From: Luteitalea pratensis
GTDB lineage: Bacteria; Acidobacteriota; Vicinamibacteria; Vicinamibacterales; Vicinamibacteraceae
NCBI RefSeq assembly: GCF_001618865.1
Contig: NZ_CP015136.1
Span: forward strand, 6,793,001 to 6,857,000
DNA length: 64,000 nt
Reading direction: 5' to 3'
Below, one piece after another: positions 8,802 through 18,118 of this stretch. The translations under genes and the position numbers were made by a program. Position 1 is the stretch's first letter, and each line of letters begins with the position of its first letter. The notes beneath the pieces were generated by a model. That model worked only from the letters and a program-made list of their open reading frames with translations, did not search any database and was not told the origin of the DNA.

Positions 8802-10264
8802 GGGGTGCCGGTCGCAGGCAACGCGGGCGGCCGGAGGAGCGCGGGCACGTCGACCCGCAACTGCTGCAGCAACATCAACGCTCCCGCAGCTGCAGCGGAT
8901 GCCTCCCAGGCCTGTTGCAGGTTGCCACTGCGGATGGCGCCGCGGCGCGTCTGCAGCGCGCGGGCCGCGAGCTGCTGCGCCGAGAGCCAGAGCTGATGTG
9001 CGGTGCGGGCCTCGTCGGGCACCGGCGCGCGGTGGGCGTCCCCGCGGGCGGTCGCCAGTTGGACCTCCGCGGCACTCAGCAAGCCCGGCTCCGGTCCACT
9101 CAGCGCCTTCACGTCCTCGAGCGCGCGGGGCAATGCCGTCGAGGCAGCCAGGTGCGGCGTCACGGCGATCGCGTAGGCCTGCAGGGCTGGCTGACGCTCG
9201 GTCCAGCGCTGGAGAAGCAGGCGATGACGGCGTGCACTCTCGAGGCGCATGTCCAGCGTGGCCAGCAGCGATGCGACCTCGGCCGGGCGACGTCGTTCGA
9301 GCTTGATGTCACGGGCAACGAGATCTTCGCGGACTCGCATCAGGCCACGCACGTCCGCCGCCGCAAGCATTTGCGACGTCTTGTCCAGCATCCATGCGCG
9401 CAGCCGCTCATACTTGCGCGTGACGTTGGTTTCCGTTTCGATCTGACGGTGGATCTGCCGGCGCGTCGTCCGGGCCCATCCGCGATCGATGCCTTGTGAC
9501 TGCGTCAGCATCGCCTCGGCCGAACGCAGCAGCAGCATGCGTTCGGTCGCGTCGGCGACGCGCGGGGCGAGGCCGAGTGCCTGTGCGATCATGTCCTGCA
9601 GCGTCGGCGGTGGCAGGAGGGGCACCGCGGGAGCGACCGGCGCCGGCGGCGTTCCCGCGGTCAGTGCCAGCGTGAACGTCTTCTGCCCTGCGGCCGCACG
9701 CATGCCGTTGAGCAGATCGTCGACCACCGACAATGTCTGTGCGACCTCCTCGGCCCGATAGCCGTGATGGCTGGCCGGCCATCGCGCCAGCTGGACGCGG
9801 GCCGCTTCCAGGCGTCGAATACGTTCCAGCGGATCGGGCAGCACGGCGACGTCGCGCAACGTCGCCGCCACTTCCTCGGTGAACACGGCGTAGGCGCGTT
9901 CACCGCCGGCCTGCTCGAACTGGGCCCGCCGGAGGGCGTCACGGTAGGCGTCGGTGCGCGGCCAGTCGACGGCACTCGCGGCGATCGTGACGGTGCGTGT
10001 CTCTGGCGTCCCCGTCGTGCCTGGCGCGCCGAGCGGCACCTGCAAGAGCACGGCGTCGTCGACGCGCGTGAACTCGCCGACCGTACTCAGGATCTGCCCG
10101 TCACGCAGGAAGACACGGAACCAGGGCTCGCGCGCGAGGCTGGCCGGGACACCGGCGACGCTGCCCTGCTGGGGCCCGGCCGCCTCGCCCGGAGACGACA
10201 AGGCCAGGACGCACAGGCCGCAGGCCCACACGCCAGCCGATTTCCCTCGTCCCCGCGACGGCAC
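8798..10264 (-). CDS. Secreted alpha-helical protein, unknown function, first gene of the addBA-like operon
   Basis: 488 residues. A basic start and hydrophobic stretch (residues ~8-28, ending near GEAAG) look like a Sec signal peptide. After a small beta-rich part (FRVFLRDGQILSTVGEFTRV, ~48-67) the rest is helical, with many Leu/Arg/Ala heptads, and has a Pro-rich linker near 205-225. No enzymatic motif is visible. It overlaps the AddB-like start by 4 bp (ATGA), so it is co-translated with cytoplasmic recombination enzymes, an odd partnership for an exported protein. No family recognised. Confidence 0.8.
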   Translation of the reverse strand: MPSRGRGKSAGVWACGLCVLALSSPGEAAGPQQGSVAGVPASLAREPWFRVFLRDGQILSTVGEFTRVDDAVLLQVPLGAPGTTGTPETRTVTIAASAVDWPRTDAYRDALRRAQFEQAGGERAYAVFTEEVAATLRDVAVLPDPLERIRRLEAARVQLARWPASHHGYRAEEVAQTLSVVDDLLNGMRAAAGQKTFTLALTAGTPPAPVAPAVPLLPPPTLQDMIAQALGLAPRVADATERMLLLRSAEAMLTQSQGIDRGWARTTRRQIHRQIETETNVTRKYERLRAWMLDKTSQMLAAADVRGLMRVREDLVARDIKLERRRPAEVASLLATLDMRLESARRHRLLLQRWTERQPALQAYAIAVTPHLAASTALPRALEDVKALSGPEPGLLSAAEVQLATARGDAHRAPVPDEARTAHQLWLSAQQLAARALQTRRGAIRSGNLQQAWEASAAAAGALMLLQQLRVDVPALLRPPALPATGTP

Positions 10265-10552
10265 AATCCTCTGATGATGGCCGCTTCCTGCGCTCGTGTC
10301 GAGCGCTCTCCAGCGGACCCACCTTCAGATACGAGCGCCAGCTCCAGCCGGTGGCGCCCGGCGCGATGGCCTCCAGCGGTCGCGTCGCCGGGGGCCTGTG
10401 GAAAACCTGCGGACGAATGGTGGATATCGTGTGCATTGCTGTCGACGCGGCACCGCAAGTCCCTGCATCCACGATGCTTGGCGAGGTGCCCCTGACATGT
10501 GCACAGTCTTTCGCGGACCTCTTCGCTTGCGTGGATCTGACAGTTCTCTAAA

Positions 10553-10831
10553 ATGACCGTCGCTTCGGGATTGTCCGAGGCCGCCTCCCGATCAACGTCA
10601 GACAGGCTTCGTGGGCCACGCGTGCAAAGAATCGAGCAACACATCAACGGTCGGCTGTACCACATCGAGTTGTCGCAGGTGCAGCGCCAGCGATGGCGCG
10701 CACACGTCGTCACGGCGCAGGGCGCGCCAACGGCATTAATGCCGTTCTACGACGACACAGCGGATGCGGCGGCGCAGCGCCTGGCGGACTGGCTCACACG
10801 CCTGACCCGCCCCAGCGTAGCGCATGCGTAA
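10553..10831 (+). CDS. Small protein of unknown function upstream of asparaginase
   Basis: 92 residues. The conserved-looking core begins at residue ~25 (IEQHINGRLYHIELSQVQRQ) and ends with a helical ADAAAQRLADWLTRL segment. A GTG at 10622 is an alternative start that removes the weak N-terminus; neither start has a clear ribosome site. Its stop overlaps the asparaginase start by 8 bp (ATGCGTAA), which supports a real, coupled gene. Function unknown. Confidence 0.65.
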   Translation: MTVASGLSEAASRSTSDRLRGPRVQRIEQHINGRLYHIELSQVQRQRWRAHVVTAQGAPTALMPFYDDTADAAAQRLADWLTRLTRPSVAHA

Positions 10832-11918
10832 GATTTCGCTTTCCGCTCTCCTGTGCCTCGTCACGGTCGCAATGCCGGCCATGGCGGGGCAGGGAGCGGC
10901 GCCCTCCACACCGGCAGCCGTCACGCAGCCGGCCACCACGCCCGCAAGTCCCCTCCCGCGCGTCCGCCTGGTCGCCACCGGCGGCACCATCAGCAATCGC
11001 CGCGGCGGACGACTGACCGCCGCAGAGATCGTCGCGTCGGTGCCGGGCTTGGCCGACGTCGCCGCCGTCGAATCAGAGCAGTTTGCCAACGTCGCCAGCG
11101 CCGAGATCACCCTCGACCAGTGGCTCGCGCTAGCGCGGCGCCTCAACGCGATCTTCCGCGACGATCCGTCGTTGTCGGGCATCGTCGTGACGAGCGGGAC
11201 GGACACGCTCGAGGAACTGGCCTACTTCCTTCACCTGACCGTGCGCGATCGCCGCCCCGTCGTCGTCACCGGATCGATGCGCAACCCGAGCCAGGTCGGC
11301 TACGAGGGACCGGCCAACCTGCTCGCGTCGGTGCGAGTGGCCGCCGACGCCCGCGCCGCCGGGCGCGGAGTGCTCGTGGTGCTGAACGACGAAATCAACG
11401 GCGCCCGCGACGTTACCAAGACCGACGCACTCCGCCTGAACACGTTCGCGTCGCGCAGTTTCGGAGCGCTCGGCGTCGTCGATGCCGACCGGGTCGTGTT
11501 CCGGAGGACGGCCGAAGGGCGCCACACGGCGGCATCCGAGTTCGATGTCGGCACGATCGAGACGCTTCCCCGAGTGGACGTGTTCCTCGTCTATCAGGGC
11601 GCTCCCGGCGATCTGATCAAGACCGCCATCGACCTCGGCGCGCGTGGTGTCGTGCTCGCGACAGCGGGAGCGGGCGCGACCTCGGGCACACAGGATCAGG
11701 GCGTCGCCTACGCGCGCGAGAAGGGCGTCCCGGTCGTCGCCACGACACGCGCGGGCAGTGGACGTGTCGCCGGGCCGCGCGATCGTTCCGCGGCGACGGG
11801 GTCCAGGCGCATAGTCGGAGGGGATCTCTCCGCGGTGAAGGCGCGCGTGCTGCTGATGCTCGCGCTGACGCGGACCACCGAGATCGCGGAACTGCAGCGG
11901 ATCTTCGAGGAGTACTGA
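10824..11918 (+). CDS. Secreted type II-like L-asparaginase
   Basis: 364 residues. Hydrolyses L-asparagine to aspartate and ammonia. A signal peptide (residues 1-21, MPAMAGQG cleavage region) and a Thr/Pro-rich linker place it in the periplasm. Catalytic motifs are complete: ATGGTIS with nucleophile T55, TSGTDTLEE with T126/D127, and K199 in DVTKT. Length after signal removal matches type II enzymes (~325-340). Translation is coupled to the 92-residue gene upstream. Glutaminase cross-activity cannot be judged from sequence alone. Confidence 0.93.
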   Translation: MRKISLSALLCLVTVAMPAMAGQGAAPSTPAAVTQPATTPASPLPRVRLVATGGTISNRRGGRLTAAEIVASVPGLADVAAVESEQFANVASAEITLDQWLALARRLNAIFRDDPSLSGIVVTSGTDTLEELAYFLHLTVRDRRPVVVTGSMRNPSQVGYEGPANLLASVRVAADARAAGRGVLVVLNDEINGARDVTKTDALRLNTFASRSFGALGVVDADRVVFRRTAEGRHTAASEFDVGTIETLPRVDVFLVYQGAPGDLIKTAIDLGARGVVLATAGAGATSGTQDQGVAYAREKGVPVVATTRAGSGRVAGPRDRSAATGSRRIVGGDLSAVKARVLLMLALTRTTEIAELQRIFEEY

Positions 11919-11936
11919 CTCGGGACACAGTGGTAG

Positions 11937-12032
11937 GGACGCCTCTCCGAGGCGTCCAACTCCACCATGCGTAGCCTCTCCGAGGCGTCCCAACTCCACC
12001 ATGCGTAGCCTCTCCGATGCGTCCAACTCCAC
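11937..12032. repeat. Tandem repeat block A, ~34-bp unit, three copies
   Basis: Three head-to-tail units start near 11937, 11971 and 12005. Each contains CCTCTCCGAGGCGTCC-like sequence with the small inverted repeat GCCTC-TCC-GAGGC; the third unit has one change in the stem. It lies just after the asparaginase stop. The stem resembles REP-type intergenic palindromes; no promoter or T-run is visible. Confidence 0.85.
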
Positions 12033-12051
12033 GACCGCTGTCCTCGAGGGG

Positions 12052-12227
12052 GCGATGTGGACCGCTCGGAGAGCGGTCCCTACCTAAGCGATGTGGACGC
12101 TCGGCGAGCGGTCCCTACCTAAGCGATGTGGACGCTCGGCGAGCGGTCCCTACCTAAGCGATGTGGACGCTCGAAGAGCGGTCCCTACCTAAGCGATGCG
12201 GAGGCTCGGAGAGCGGTCCATACCTAA
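12052..12227. repeat. Tandem repeat block B, 35-36-bp unit, five copies
   Basis: Units at 12052-12087, 12088-12122, 12123-12157, 12158-12192 and 12193-12227. Each unit reads GCGATGTGG, then a short palindrome around CGCTCGG..GAGCGGTCC, then CTACCTAA. The palindrome is best preserved in unit 1 (GACCGCTC/GAGCGGTC). The last unit contains the TAG stop of the minus-strand membrane-protein gene. Blocks A and B carry related stems in opposite sense, so together they may act as an intergenic boundary or mRNA 3' end. Confidence 0.9.
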
Positions 12228-12688
12228 CTCCGCTGCACGCCCAGGAGCACGACGACCGGCACGACGACCGCCGCCATGACGCCGGCCGTCAGGTGCATGG
12301 GGATCGTCAGGAGCGGGAAGCCGGGGGGAACGGGCATGCCATCAGGTAGTACCGGCGTGAACGGCGCGATGCATGTGGTCGCCGCGGTGGCCAGGCAGCC
12401 GATCACATAGAGCGGTGTGGCAATGATGAAGCCGCGCGACAGCAGCAGGTACACCCCCGCCGCCAGCAATACCGACAACACCGTCGCGATCGCCACCGAC
12501 GCCGGATCGATCAGGTCCGGCACCGTGTACCCGGTGAGTCCCTGATACGCGTTGCGCCAGGCAAGGTTGACGGCCGCGGCAGACGCCGCGGCCACAATCC
12601 CCCCAACCACGTAGCGCCAGGCCGGCGCGGCGGCGGCACGCGTTGGAAGCGTGCCGCCTTCATGAAATGACGCGCCCTGCTCCGTCAC
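12224..12688 (-). CDS. DUF6069-like four-helix membrane protein
   Basis: 154-residue membrane protein with four hydrophobic segments. LYVIGCLATAATTCIAPFTP and FPLLTIPMHLTAGVMAAVV near the end fit DUF6069-type proteins, whose role is unknown. The GTG start at 12688 overlaps the TGA of the upstream giant propeller gene by 4 bp (GTGA), implying coupled expression. Its stop lies in the last unit of repeat block B. Confidence 0.75.
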   Translation of the reverse strand: MTEQGASFHEGGTLPTRAAAAPAWRYVVGGIVAAASAAAVNLAWRNAYQGLTGYTVPDLIDPASVAIATVLSVLLAAGVYLLLSRGFIIATPLYVIGCLATAATTCIAPFTPVLPDGMPVPPGFPLLTIPMHLTAGVMAAVVVPVVVLLGVQRS

Positions 12689-15600
12689 GGAAGCGGGTTG
12701 CCGAGCGCGTTGGTGCCGACCTGGAACGTGATGCCGTTCACGTTGCGGTACATGGCCCGCTCCACCACCAGCGGCAACGTCGTGCCCTCCGACTCGATCA
12801 GCACACCAGCCTGCGTGTCGGTCGGCAGCCCGGCCGCCGCCAACAGGTCGTGGAGGTAATACGTCGTGCGCGACTGCGCTGCCACCGGCTGGCCCGTGAG
12901 TACGGCCGTCTGGCCGTTCGGCAACAGCAGTCGAATCCGCAACGATCCGGCAACCGAGCCGGTGTTGGCCACGAGGATGTACGTGTTCCAGCCGAAGCTG
13001 CTGTTGTGCTCGCCCTCGGCGACGACCCAGCGGCTCGCGGGGCGCGTCGAACCAGGCGAGTTGTGCGCCTCGTACCACGTGTTGGAACCGCCGGGCCACC
13101 ACATCGCCCGCTCGACGATGATCGGCACCCCGTTGAGCGATCGGATGCGCACCGACACGTCGGTGTTGCCGGTCTTGAACGGCTTGTCGCCGGGCGTCAT
13201 TTCTTCTTCGTCGACCCAGATGTTGAAGCGTGACGTGGGGTTCACCTGGTACTGCTTGGTGTAGATCGTACCGGTGTTGCCGACGATGAACTCGGCCTGC
13301 ACCAGGGCGACGCTGCCCGTCGTGTTGCCGATCAACACGAACTCGTCGAAGAAGTCACCGGCGTTGCCTTCGGCCAGGAACCACTCGGTGGCGAGTTCTG
13401 TCAGGCCCGCACTCTCGTGGCCTGCCTTGAACAACGGCGCCGAACCGCGATACATCGCGCGCTCCGCGATGATGTTGGCGCCCGCTGTGACCGTGAACTC
13501 CGCCGACAGTTCGGCATTGGCCAGCGGCGTCGTGCCGTTGAAGTCCTCGACGTTCGCCCAGATGTTGAATCGGCTGTTGGGCGCCAGCGTGAACGACTTC
13601 GTGTGCACGGCGCCGGTGCCGAGCAGGAATCGACCCTCCACGGTGACTTCGGCACTGGACGGGTTCTGCAGCAGGTAGAACAGGTTGAAACCGCCGATTG
13701 TCGCGCCCTCGGCGAAGTACCATTTGCGCGAGGCGCTCACGACGCCGGTCTCGGCGTGACCCGCGTACGTGTTCTTGTCCCAGGTCATCGTGCGATCGAC
13801 GCCGATCGGTCCGGTGGCCTTGACCGTGGTGGAGAACTCGTACGCCGGGTCAGGCCCGGTCTCGGCGATGCCGGGCTGTTCGTCGAGCAGCACCGTCTTG
13901 CGCTCGAAGGGCTGCAGCGTAAACAGCGTCACCGGGACAGGCACCCCCGACGGCAGCTGGTACGAAATCTCGCCCGTCACGACCGTGCTGCCCGGGTTGG
14001 CCAGCGCAATGCGCGTGTCGAAGTTCAGGCCCGCGGTCTTGGTCGCGCCCTCGGCGAAGTAGCGTGTGAAGGCTCCGAGCAGCGGGTTGCCGTCACCGCC
14101 CTGACCCGTTCGCTCCTGGTCGTTCGTCCAGCCGTCGCCGTCCGGATCGGCAAACGGGGACCCGGCGTTGCTGCAGGGATCGAGACCGTACAGATTGGCG
14201 AACGCCGTGTAGCCGACGAGCGTGCCCTCGATGAAGTCGCACTCGCCGTTGCCGAAGATGCCGGCGCGGATGAAGGCGTCTACCATGCCGTTGGTGTCGC
14301 CAGCCACGAGATTGGTGAACCCGGACTGGTACACGGTGGAGCGAGCGTTGCCGGCGATCTCCGGGTTCTCCGTGTCGAAGCCGGTGCCGCCGCTCGGTTC
14401 GGCGCCACCCGCGGTGGCGCTGAGGCGGACGATGCCGCCGAACGCGCCGGCCGGAGGCGCCCCGCCGGCGGCTGCGCCCAGGATCACCCGCGCGAACACG
14501 TCGGCCGCGTTGTTGGTGTCGGGAGCGGCCAGGTCGCTCGCGTATGAACGGTAGCTCATGAAACGGCCGAACATGCTCAGCGTCGGATCGTAGGAGCCCT
14601 GCGTGGTCCCCGTTCCCTCGGTGACTCCGTTCACCGGCCCCCGCACACTGGTGCCGTCGCTGCGCGCCACGTACACGTCGGACGTCGCGGCGGCCTCACT
14701 GGTGAGGATGGAGCTCGAAAGCAGGTAGGTCACATAGCGCCCATCGGCGTTGATGAACGCGTCGCGGGCTTCGATCGACGTCGGCTGTGCGTCGACGTTC
14801 GTGCTCACGCGAGTGATCGTCCCGGTGTCCATGTTGCGGACGAACACGTCCGATCGGCCGTTGAGGTCGCCGGCAGCCAGGGTCGCGTCCGAGGACACGA
14901 ATGCGACGAGCTTGCCGTCGGCAGAGATCGTCGGAGTGTTGCCGCCGACGGCGGCGGCCGCCTTGCTCACGAGTACCTGCGTCCCGGTCATGCGGTCGAA
15001 CCGGTACACGTCGATGCTGCCGTTGCCGTCGTTGGCATTATCGAAGTTCGCGTTCGTGAGGAAGGCGACGTACCGGCCGCTCGCGCTGACGCGCGGCTGC
15101 GCGCCTGCCGCCGCCGCAGATCCCGGCGACGCGGCACTCACGGTCTGCGTCGTACCGTTGAAGCGGTCGTAGAGGAACGAGGCGCCGCGGTTGTAGGCGA
15201 TGAACCGCCCGTCATGGCTGATCGTCACCCAGTCGGCGTCAACCGTGTCTAACCCGGCCGGAATCGGCAGGCGCTCGGTGGTTCCGGTGACGCGATTGCG
15301 CACGAAGACGTCGGTGTGCGAGTTCGTGTCGCCGGGCACCACGTTGGTCGCCGAGGACAGGAACGCAACGATGGTGCCGTCGTAGCTGGGCGCGGGCCGC
15401 AGGCTCTGGCCTGAATAGGTGGGCGAGACGGCGGCCGCGGTCGCGGTCATCTTCGTGATCGTCGTGCCGTTGCTGGTGAACACGTCCGTGTCGCCGTTCG
15501 TGTCGCCCTCGACCAGCGTCGGCTCGTCGGACGCGAAGACCGCCAGGCCGGCGTCGCTCACGCCGGTGCCACCGACAAAGGTGGCAGTGGTCGCTTCCGA

Positions 15601-16764
15601 GGCGCTGACGCGCGTCAGCGCCGTGACCGACACTGGCGATGTGGCTCGCGACAGCGTGGCGCGGAAGACGTCGAAGTAGGCGTCGAAGACGTCGTCGAAG
15701 TTCGACGCCTGCGAGGTGAAGACGAGGAAGCCGCCGCTCGGGCTGAGGGCGCCTTCGAAGCTGTTGCCGTTGCCACCGGAGCCGGCCGCCGTTCGCGAGA
15801 CGAGCACGGTGCTGCCGCCGATGCGGTCCCGCACGTAGATGTCGCTGAGGCCGTTGGTGTCGCCAGTCACTGCCGCCCCGGCGGTGTCGAACGCGACCAG
15901 CTGCCCGTCAGCGCTGATCGACGGGCGGCTCGAGGGCGAGGTGAGCTGCGCGCCAGTCGCCGACACGCTGACACGGATGGTGGTGGGCGCGCCGCCCGTC
16001 GCGCCGAGGCGCAGAAAGACGTCGGACACGGCGTTGGTGTCGGCGCCGCCGGCGACCAGGCCGCTGGTGATGCTGGCAAACGCCACCGTGCCGTCATTGG
16101 CCACGCTCGGACGCACGTCGGACGTGCCGAGCGCGCCGGCCGCGCCGTCCGCACGCGACACGAGGAACGTGTTGCCGTTCAGCAGGTCACGCAGGAACAC
16201 GTGGATCGCGCCCGAGCCGCCGGCGAGGTCGGCGGCGTCGCTCAGGAATGCCACGAACTGTCCGTTCGGGCTGATCGCGCTCGAGAAGCTCCGGCCGTTG
16301 CCCTGCGTCTCCGTCGACGACAGCGAGGCGCGAGTCAAGGTGCCCGTGGACCGATCGAGCACAAAAACGTCGCTGAGACCGTTGGTGTCGTCGGCGACGA
16401 GGTTGCTCGCGCACGAATCGAAGGCGACGAAGCGACCGTCTGCCGAGACCGAGGCGCGCTGCGACGCGCAGTTGGACTGCACCGCCCCGTTGCCGAGGAT
16501 GCGCGCGACAGTGGAACCGGTGGCGATGAAGATGTCGCTGACCAAGTTGGTGTCGCCCGCCACGAGGCTCGACACCGGACTTTCGAAGACGACGACCGTG
16601 CCGTCGCCACTCACGGTCGGCCACGCGACGTACCGTCCGCCGATCGCCTGCCCCCCCGCGCCCGGGACGCTGACACGCTCGGTCGTCTGGCCACTCGAGG
16701 GCGTCGCGGCCACCAACACTGCGGCCACGATGGCCCCGCCCCACGCTGCTTGCCTTCTCTGCAT
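12685..16764 (-). CDS. Giant secreted PD40 beta-propeller protein with DUF5719-like C-terminal repeats
   Basis: 1359 residues. A signal peptide (1-26, ends PSSGQ) is followed by ~800 residues of TolB/PD40-type propeller blades. The recurring signature is SADGR(F/Y)VAF plus GDTN-x-x-(S/A)D(V/I)F, seen over ten times. At ~865-890 a DPDGDGWTNDQE segment looks like a thrombospondin-type-3/EF-hand calcium loop. From ~895 four ~110-residue repeats begin with a Y/F-(F/V/L)-AEG(A/N/E) motif (~898, 1018, 1128, 1246) and carry ERAMYR/ERAMWW, like DUF5719. Start ATG 16764 has GGGGAGG just upstream; a longer reading to 16926 lacks sense. Probably a surface or extracellular scaffold (inference). Coupled to the membrane protein downstream. 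Confidence 0.88.
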   Translation of the reverse strand: MQRRQAAWGGAIVAAVLVAATPSSGQTTERVSVPGAGGQAIGGRYVAWPTVSGDGTVVVFESPVSSLVAGDTNLVSDIFIATGSTVARILGNGAVQSNCASQRASVSADGRFVAFDSCASNLVADDTNGLSDVFVLDRSTGTLTRASLSSTETQGNGRSFSSAISPNGQFVAFLSDAADLAGGSGAIHVFLRDLLNGNTFLVSRADGAAGALGTSDVRPSVANDGTVAFASITSGLVAGGADTNAVSDVFLRLGATGGAPTTIRVSVSATGAQLTSPSSRPSISADGQLVAFDTAGAAVTGDTNGLSDIYVRDRIGGSTVLVSRTAAGSGGNGNSFEGALSPSGGFLVFTSQASNFDDVFDAYFDVFRATLSRATSPVSVTALTRVSASEATTATFVGGTGVSDAGLAVFASDEPTLVEGDTNGDTDVFTSNGTTITKMTATAAAVSPTYSGQSLRPAPSYDGTIVAFLSSATNVVPGDTNSHTDVFVRNRVTGTTERLPIPAGLDTVDADWVTISHDGRFIAYNRGASFLYDRFNGTTQTVSAASPGSAAAAGAQPRVSASGRYVAFLTNANFDNANDGNGSIDVYRFDRMTGTQVLVSKAAAAVGGNTPTISADGKLVAFVSSDATLAAGDLNGRSDVFVRNMDTGTITRVSTNVDAQPTSIEARDAFINADGRYVTYLLSSSILTSEAAATSDVYVARSDGTSVRGPVNGVTEGTGTTQGSYDPTLSMFGRFMSYRSYASDLAAPDTNNAADVFARVILGAAAGGAPPAGAFGGIVRLSATAGGAEPSGGTGFDTENPEIAGNARSTVYQSGFTNLVAGDTNGMVDAFIRAGIFGNGECDFIEGTLVGYTAFANLYGLDPCSNAGSPFADPDGDGWTNDQERTGQGGDGNPLLGAFTRYFAEGATKTAGLNFDTRIALANPGSTVVTGEISYQLPSGVPVPVTLFTLQPFERKTVLLDEQPGIAETGPDPAYEFSTTVKATGPIGVDRTMTWDKNTYAGHAETGVVSASRKWYFAEGATIGGFNLFYLLQNPSSAEVTVEGRFLLGTGAVHTKSFTLAPNSRFNIWANVEDFNGTTPLANAELSAEFTVTAGANIIAERAMYRGSAPLFKAGHESAGLTELATEWFLAEGNAGDFFDEFVLIGNTTGSVALVQAEFIVGNTGTIYTKQYQVNPTSRFNIWVDEEEMTPGDKPFKTGNTDVSVRIRSLNGVPIIVERAMWWPGGSNTWYEAHNSPGSTRPASRWVVAEGEHNSSFGWNTYILVANTGSVAGSLRIRLLLPNGQTAVLTGQPVAAQSRTTYYLHDLLAAAGLPTDTQAGVLIESEGTTLPLVVERAMYRNVNGITFQVGTNALGNPLP

Positions 16765-16933
16765 GCTGCCTCCCCCAGGAGCCGCCCATAGGCACACTCC
16801 CACGCTGGTGCCGTGTCTCGGCGCGGCCGGGCCACTGCAATAGAGGGGCCGCAGCCGGTCCGGTTCAAACGATCGGTCCGGTTGCCTCAAGAAGACGCCG
16901 GATCCCGTCGATTCCTCCTGCGGCACCTATCGA

Positions 16934-18019
16934 ATGTCCAGTCGCCCCATCGCGCTCGAACTCGCCCACGGTCTCCCGTCGCATGCCGCGGACACGCGTG
17001 CAGCTCTCGACGGCGTGGTCGACGATCTCGTGGCGCTGCTCGAAGCACAATTCCCGGCCGGCCCGGACTTCCCGGCCGATGCCCTGCGCACTCGCCTGTC
17101 GCAGTCCCGGGAACGCCTCCGAACGAGCGAGTGTGCTCCGGACGCCTCGGGCGCCGGCCGGCGATTGATCGGAGATGCCTCGCAGGCGTACGCACGCCTG
17201 TCGGCCCACGCGTCGGCCCGCGAGGCGGAGTTCACCGGCGTCATTCGCCTCCTGCGCGAGCTCGTGGATGGTCTCCGCGGCGACGCGGTGGCCTTCCGGC
17301 ATGATCTCATCCGCAGCAGCGAACGGGTCGCCGATCTCACGCAGCTGGAGGATATCCGGACCCTGCGCCGCGCCCTCAACCGCGAGGTGGACCAGTTGCG
17401 GCAGTGTGTCCAGCAGGGCGAACGGCAGGAAGCGGCGCGGCTCTCCAGGGTGGCCGGTGACCTGCGCAAGGTCGACGAGACCATGGCCCAGGCCACGGGC
17501 ATAGGCGAAGGTTCGCACGGCCTGCTGGGCCGTCCGGCGCTGCTCCGCGACCTCGCCGCCGAGCCTCACGCGCATGCCTCGATCGTGATCTGCCGTATCG
17601 ACGAGGCGCAGGCCATCGTCGACGGCCACGGCGCACCGGTGCTGGAACGGGTCATCATCGCGCTGGCGCACCTGCTGAAGGGGTCATTTGGCAACGACAC
17701 GAGAGTGTACCGGAGCAGTACACAGTGTGTCGCGATGTTGCTGCCCCGGTCGGCGGCACGTCAGCTGGCGCAACAGGTGAGGAAGGTGCAGGCGCGAGTC
17801 GCGCCCGAGTACGAGTACGAGCGCAACGGCGTGACGCGGCGGGTGGTGTTCACGTTCAGCAGCGTAATCGCGCACACCCCAGGGCGGACGGCCAGCAACG
17901 GCGTCGATGCCCTGGCGCGGGCCGAGACGCAGGCCGAGGGCGTCAAGGGCCTGTCGCAGCTGCAGACGGAGTCGAGCGGGCTCGAACGCCTCGTCGACTG
18001 GTTTTCGTCGGCTGGTTAG
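16934..18019 (+). CDS. Degenerate GGDEF-domain protein
   Basis: 361 residues. Residues 1-190 are helical and Arg/Glu-rich, likely coiled coil (LLRELVDGL, LRRALNREVDQLRQC). Residues ~195-340 show the GGDEF fold pattern: GRPALLRDLA, SIVICRIDEAQAIVDGHG, VLERVIIALAHLL, the catalytic stretch replaced by DTRVYRSSTQCVAMLLP, then ARQLAQQVRKVQARV. The GG(D/E)EF loop is absent, so diguanylate cyclase activity is unlikely; a regulatory or binding role is inferred. It is divergent from the propeller gene and ends 23 bp before tRNA-Ala. Confidence 0.75.
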   Translation: MSSRPIALELAHGLPSHAADTRAALDGVVDDLVALLEAQFPAGPDFPADALRTRLSQSRERLRTSECAPDASGAGRRLIGDASQAYARLSAHASAREAEFTGVIRLLRELVDGLRGDAVAFRHDLIRSSERVADLTQLEDIRTLRRALNREVDQLRQCVQQGERQEAARLSRVAGDLRKVDETMAQATGIGEGSHGLLGRPALLRDLAAEPHAHASIVICRIDEAQAIVDGHGAPVLERVIIALAHLLKGSFGNDTRVYRSSTQCVAMLLPRSAARQLAQQVRKVQARVAPEYEYERNGVTRRVVFTFSSVIAHTPGRTASNGVDALARAETQAEGVKGLSQLQTESSGLERLVDWFSSAG

Positions 18020-18042
18020 GATATACTCCGTCGTCTTTGCGT

Positions 18043-18118
18043 GGGCCTGTAGCGCAGCTGGGAGCGCGCCTGAATGGCATTCAGGAGGTCACCGGTTCGA
18101 TCCCGGTCAGGTCCACCA
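18043..18118 (+). tRNA. tRNA-Ala (GGC anticodon)
   Basis: 76-nt cloverleaf. Acceptor GGGCCTG pairs with CAGGTCC (one G-U), D arm GCGCAGCTGGGAGCGC, anticodon stem CCTGA/TCAGG around loop ATGGCAT with anticodon GGC, T arm CACCGGTTCGATCCCGGTC is slightly irregular, and CCA is encoded (18116-18118). The 3' 38 bases are also covered, on the other strand, by the end of the recombinase ORF, so this tRNA is the target site of the adjacent element and its sequence is restored by the insertion. Confidence 0.95.

Noticed and set aside
5745-8996. 1083-codon plus-strand ORF over the AddB-like gene
   Set aside because: Arg/Gly/His-rich antisense shadow of a clear AddB-like gene; no family features.
10380-10510. 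CCTGTGGAAAAC and TGTGCACAG as DnaA-box-like or origin elements
   Set aside because: Only one weak match, no AT-rich unwinding region and no dnaA or dnaN nearby.
12052-12227. CRISPR array
   Set aside because: The 35-36-bp units are contiguous without spacers, and no cas gene is present.
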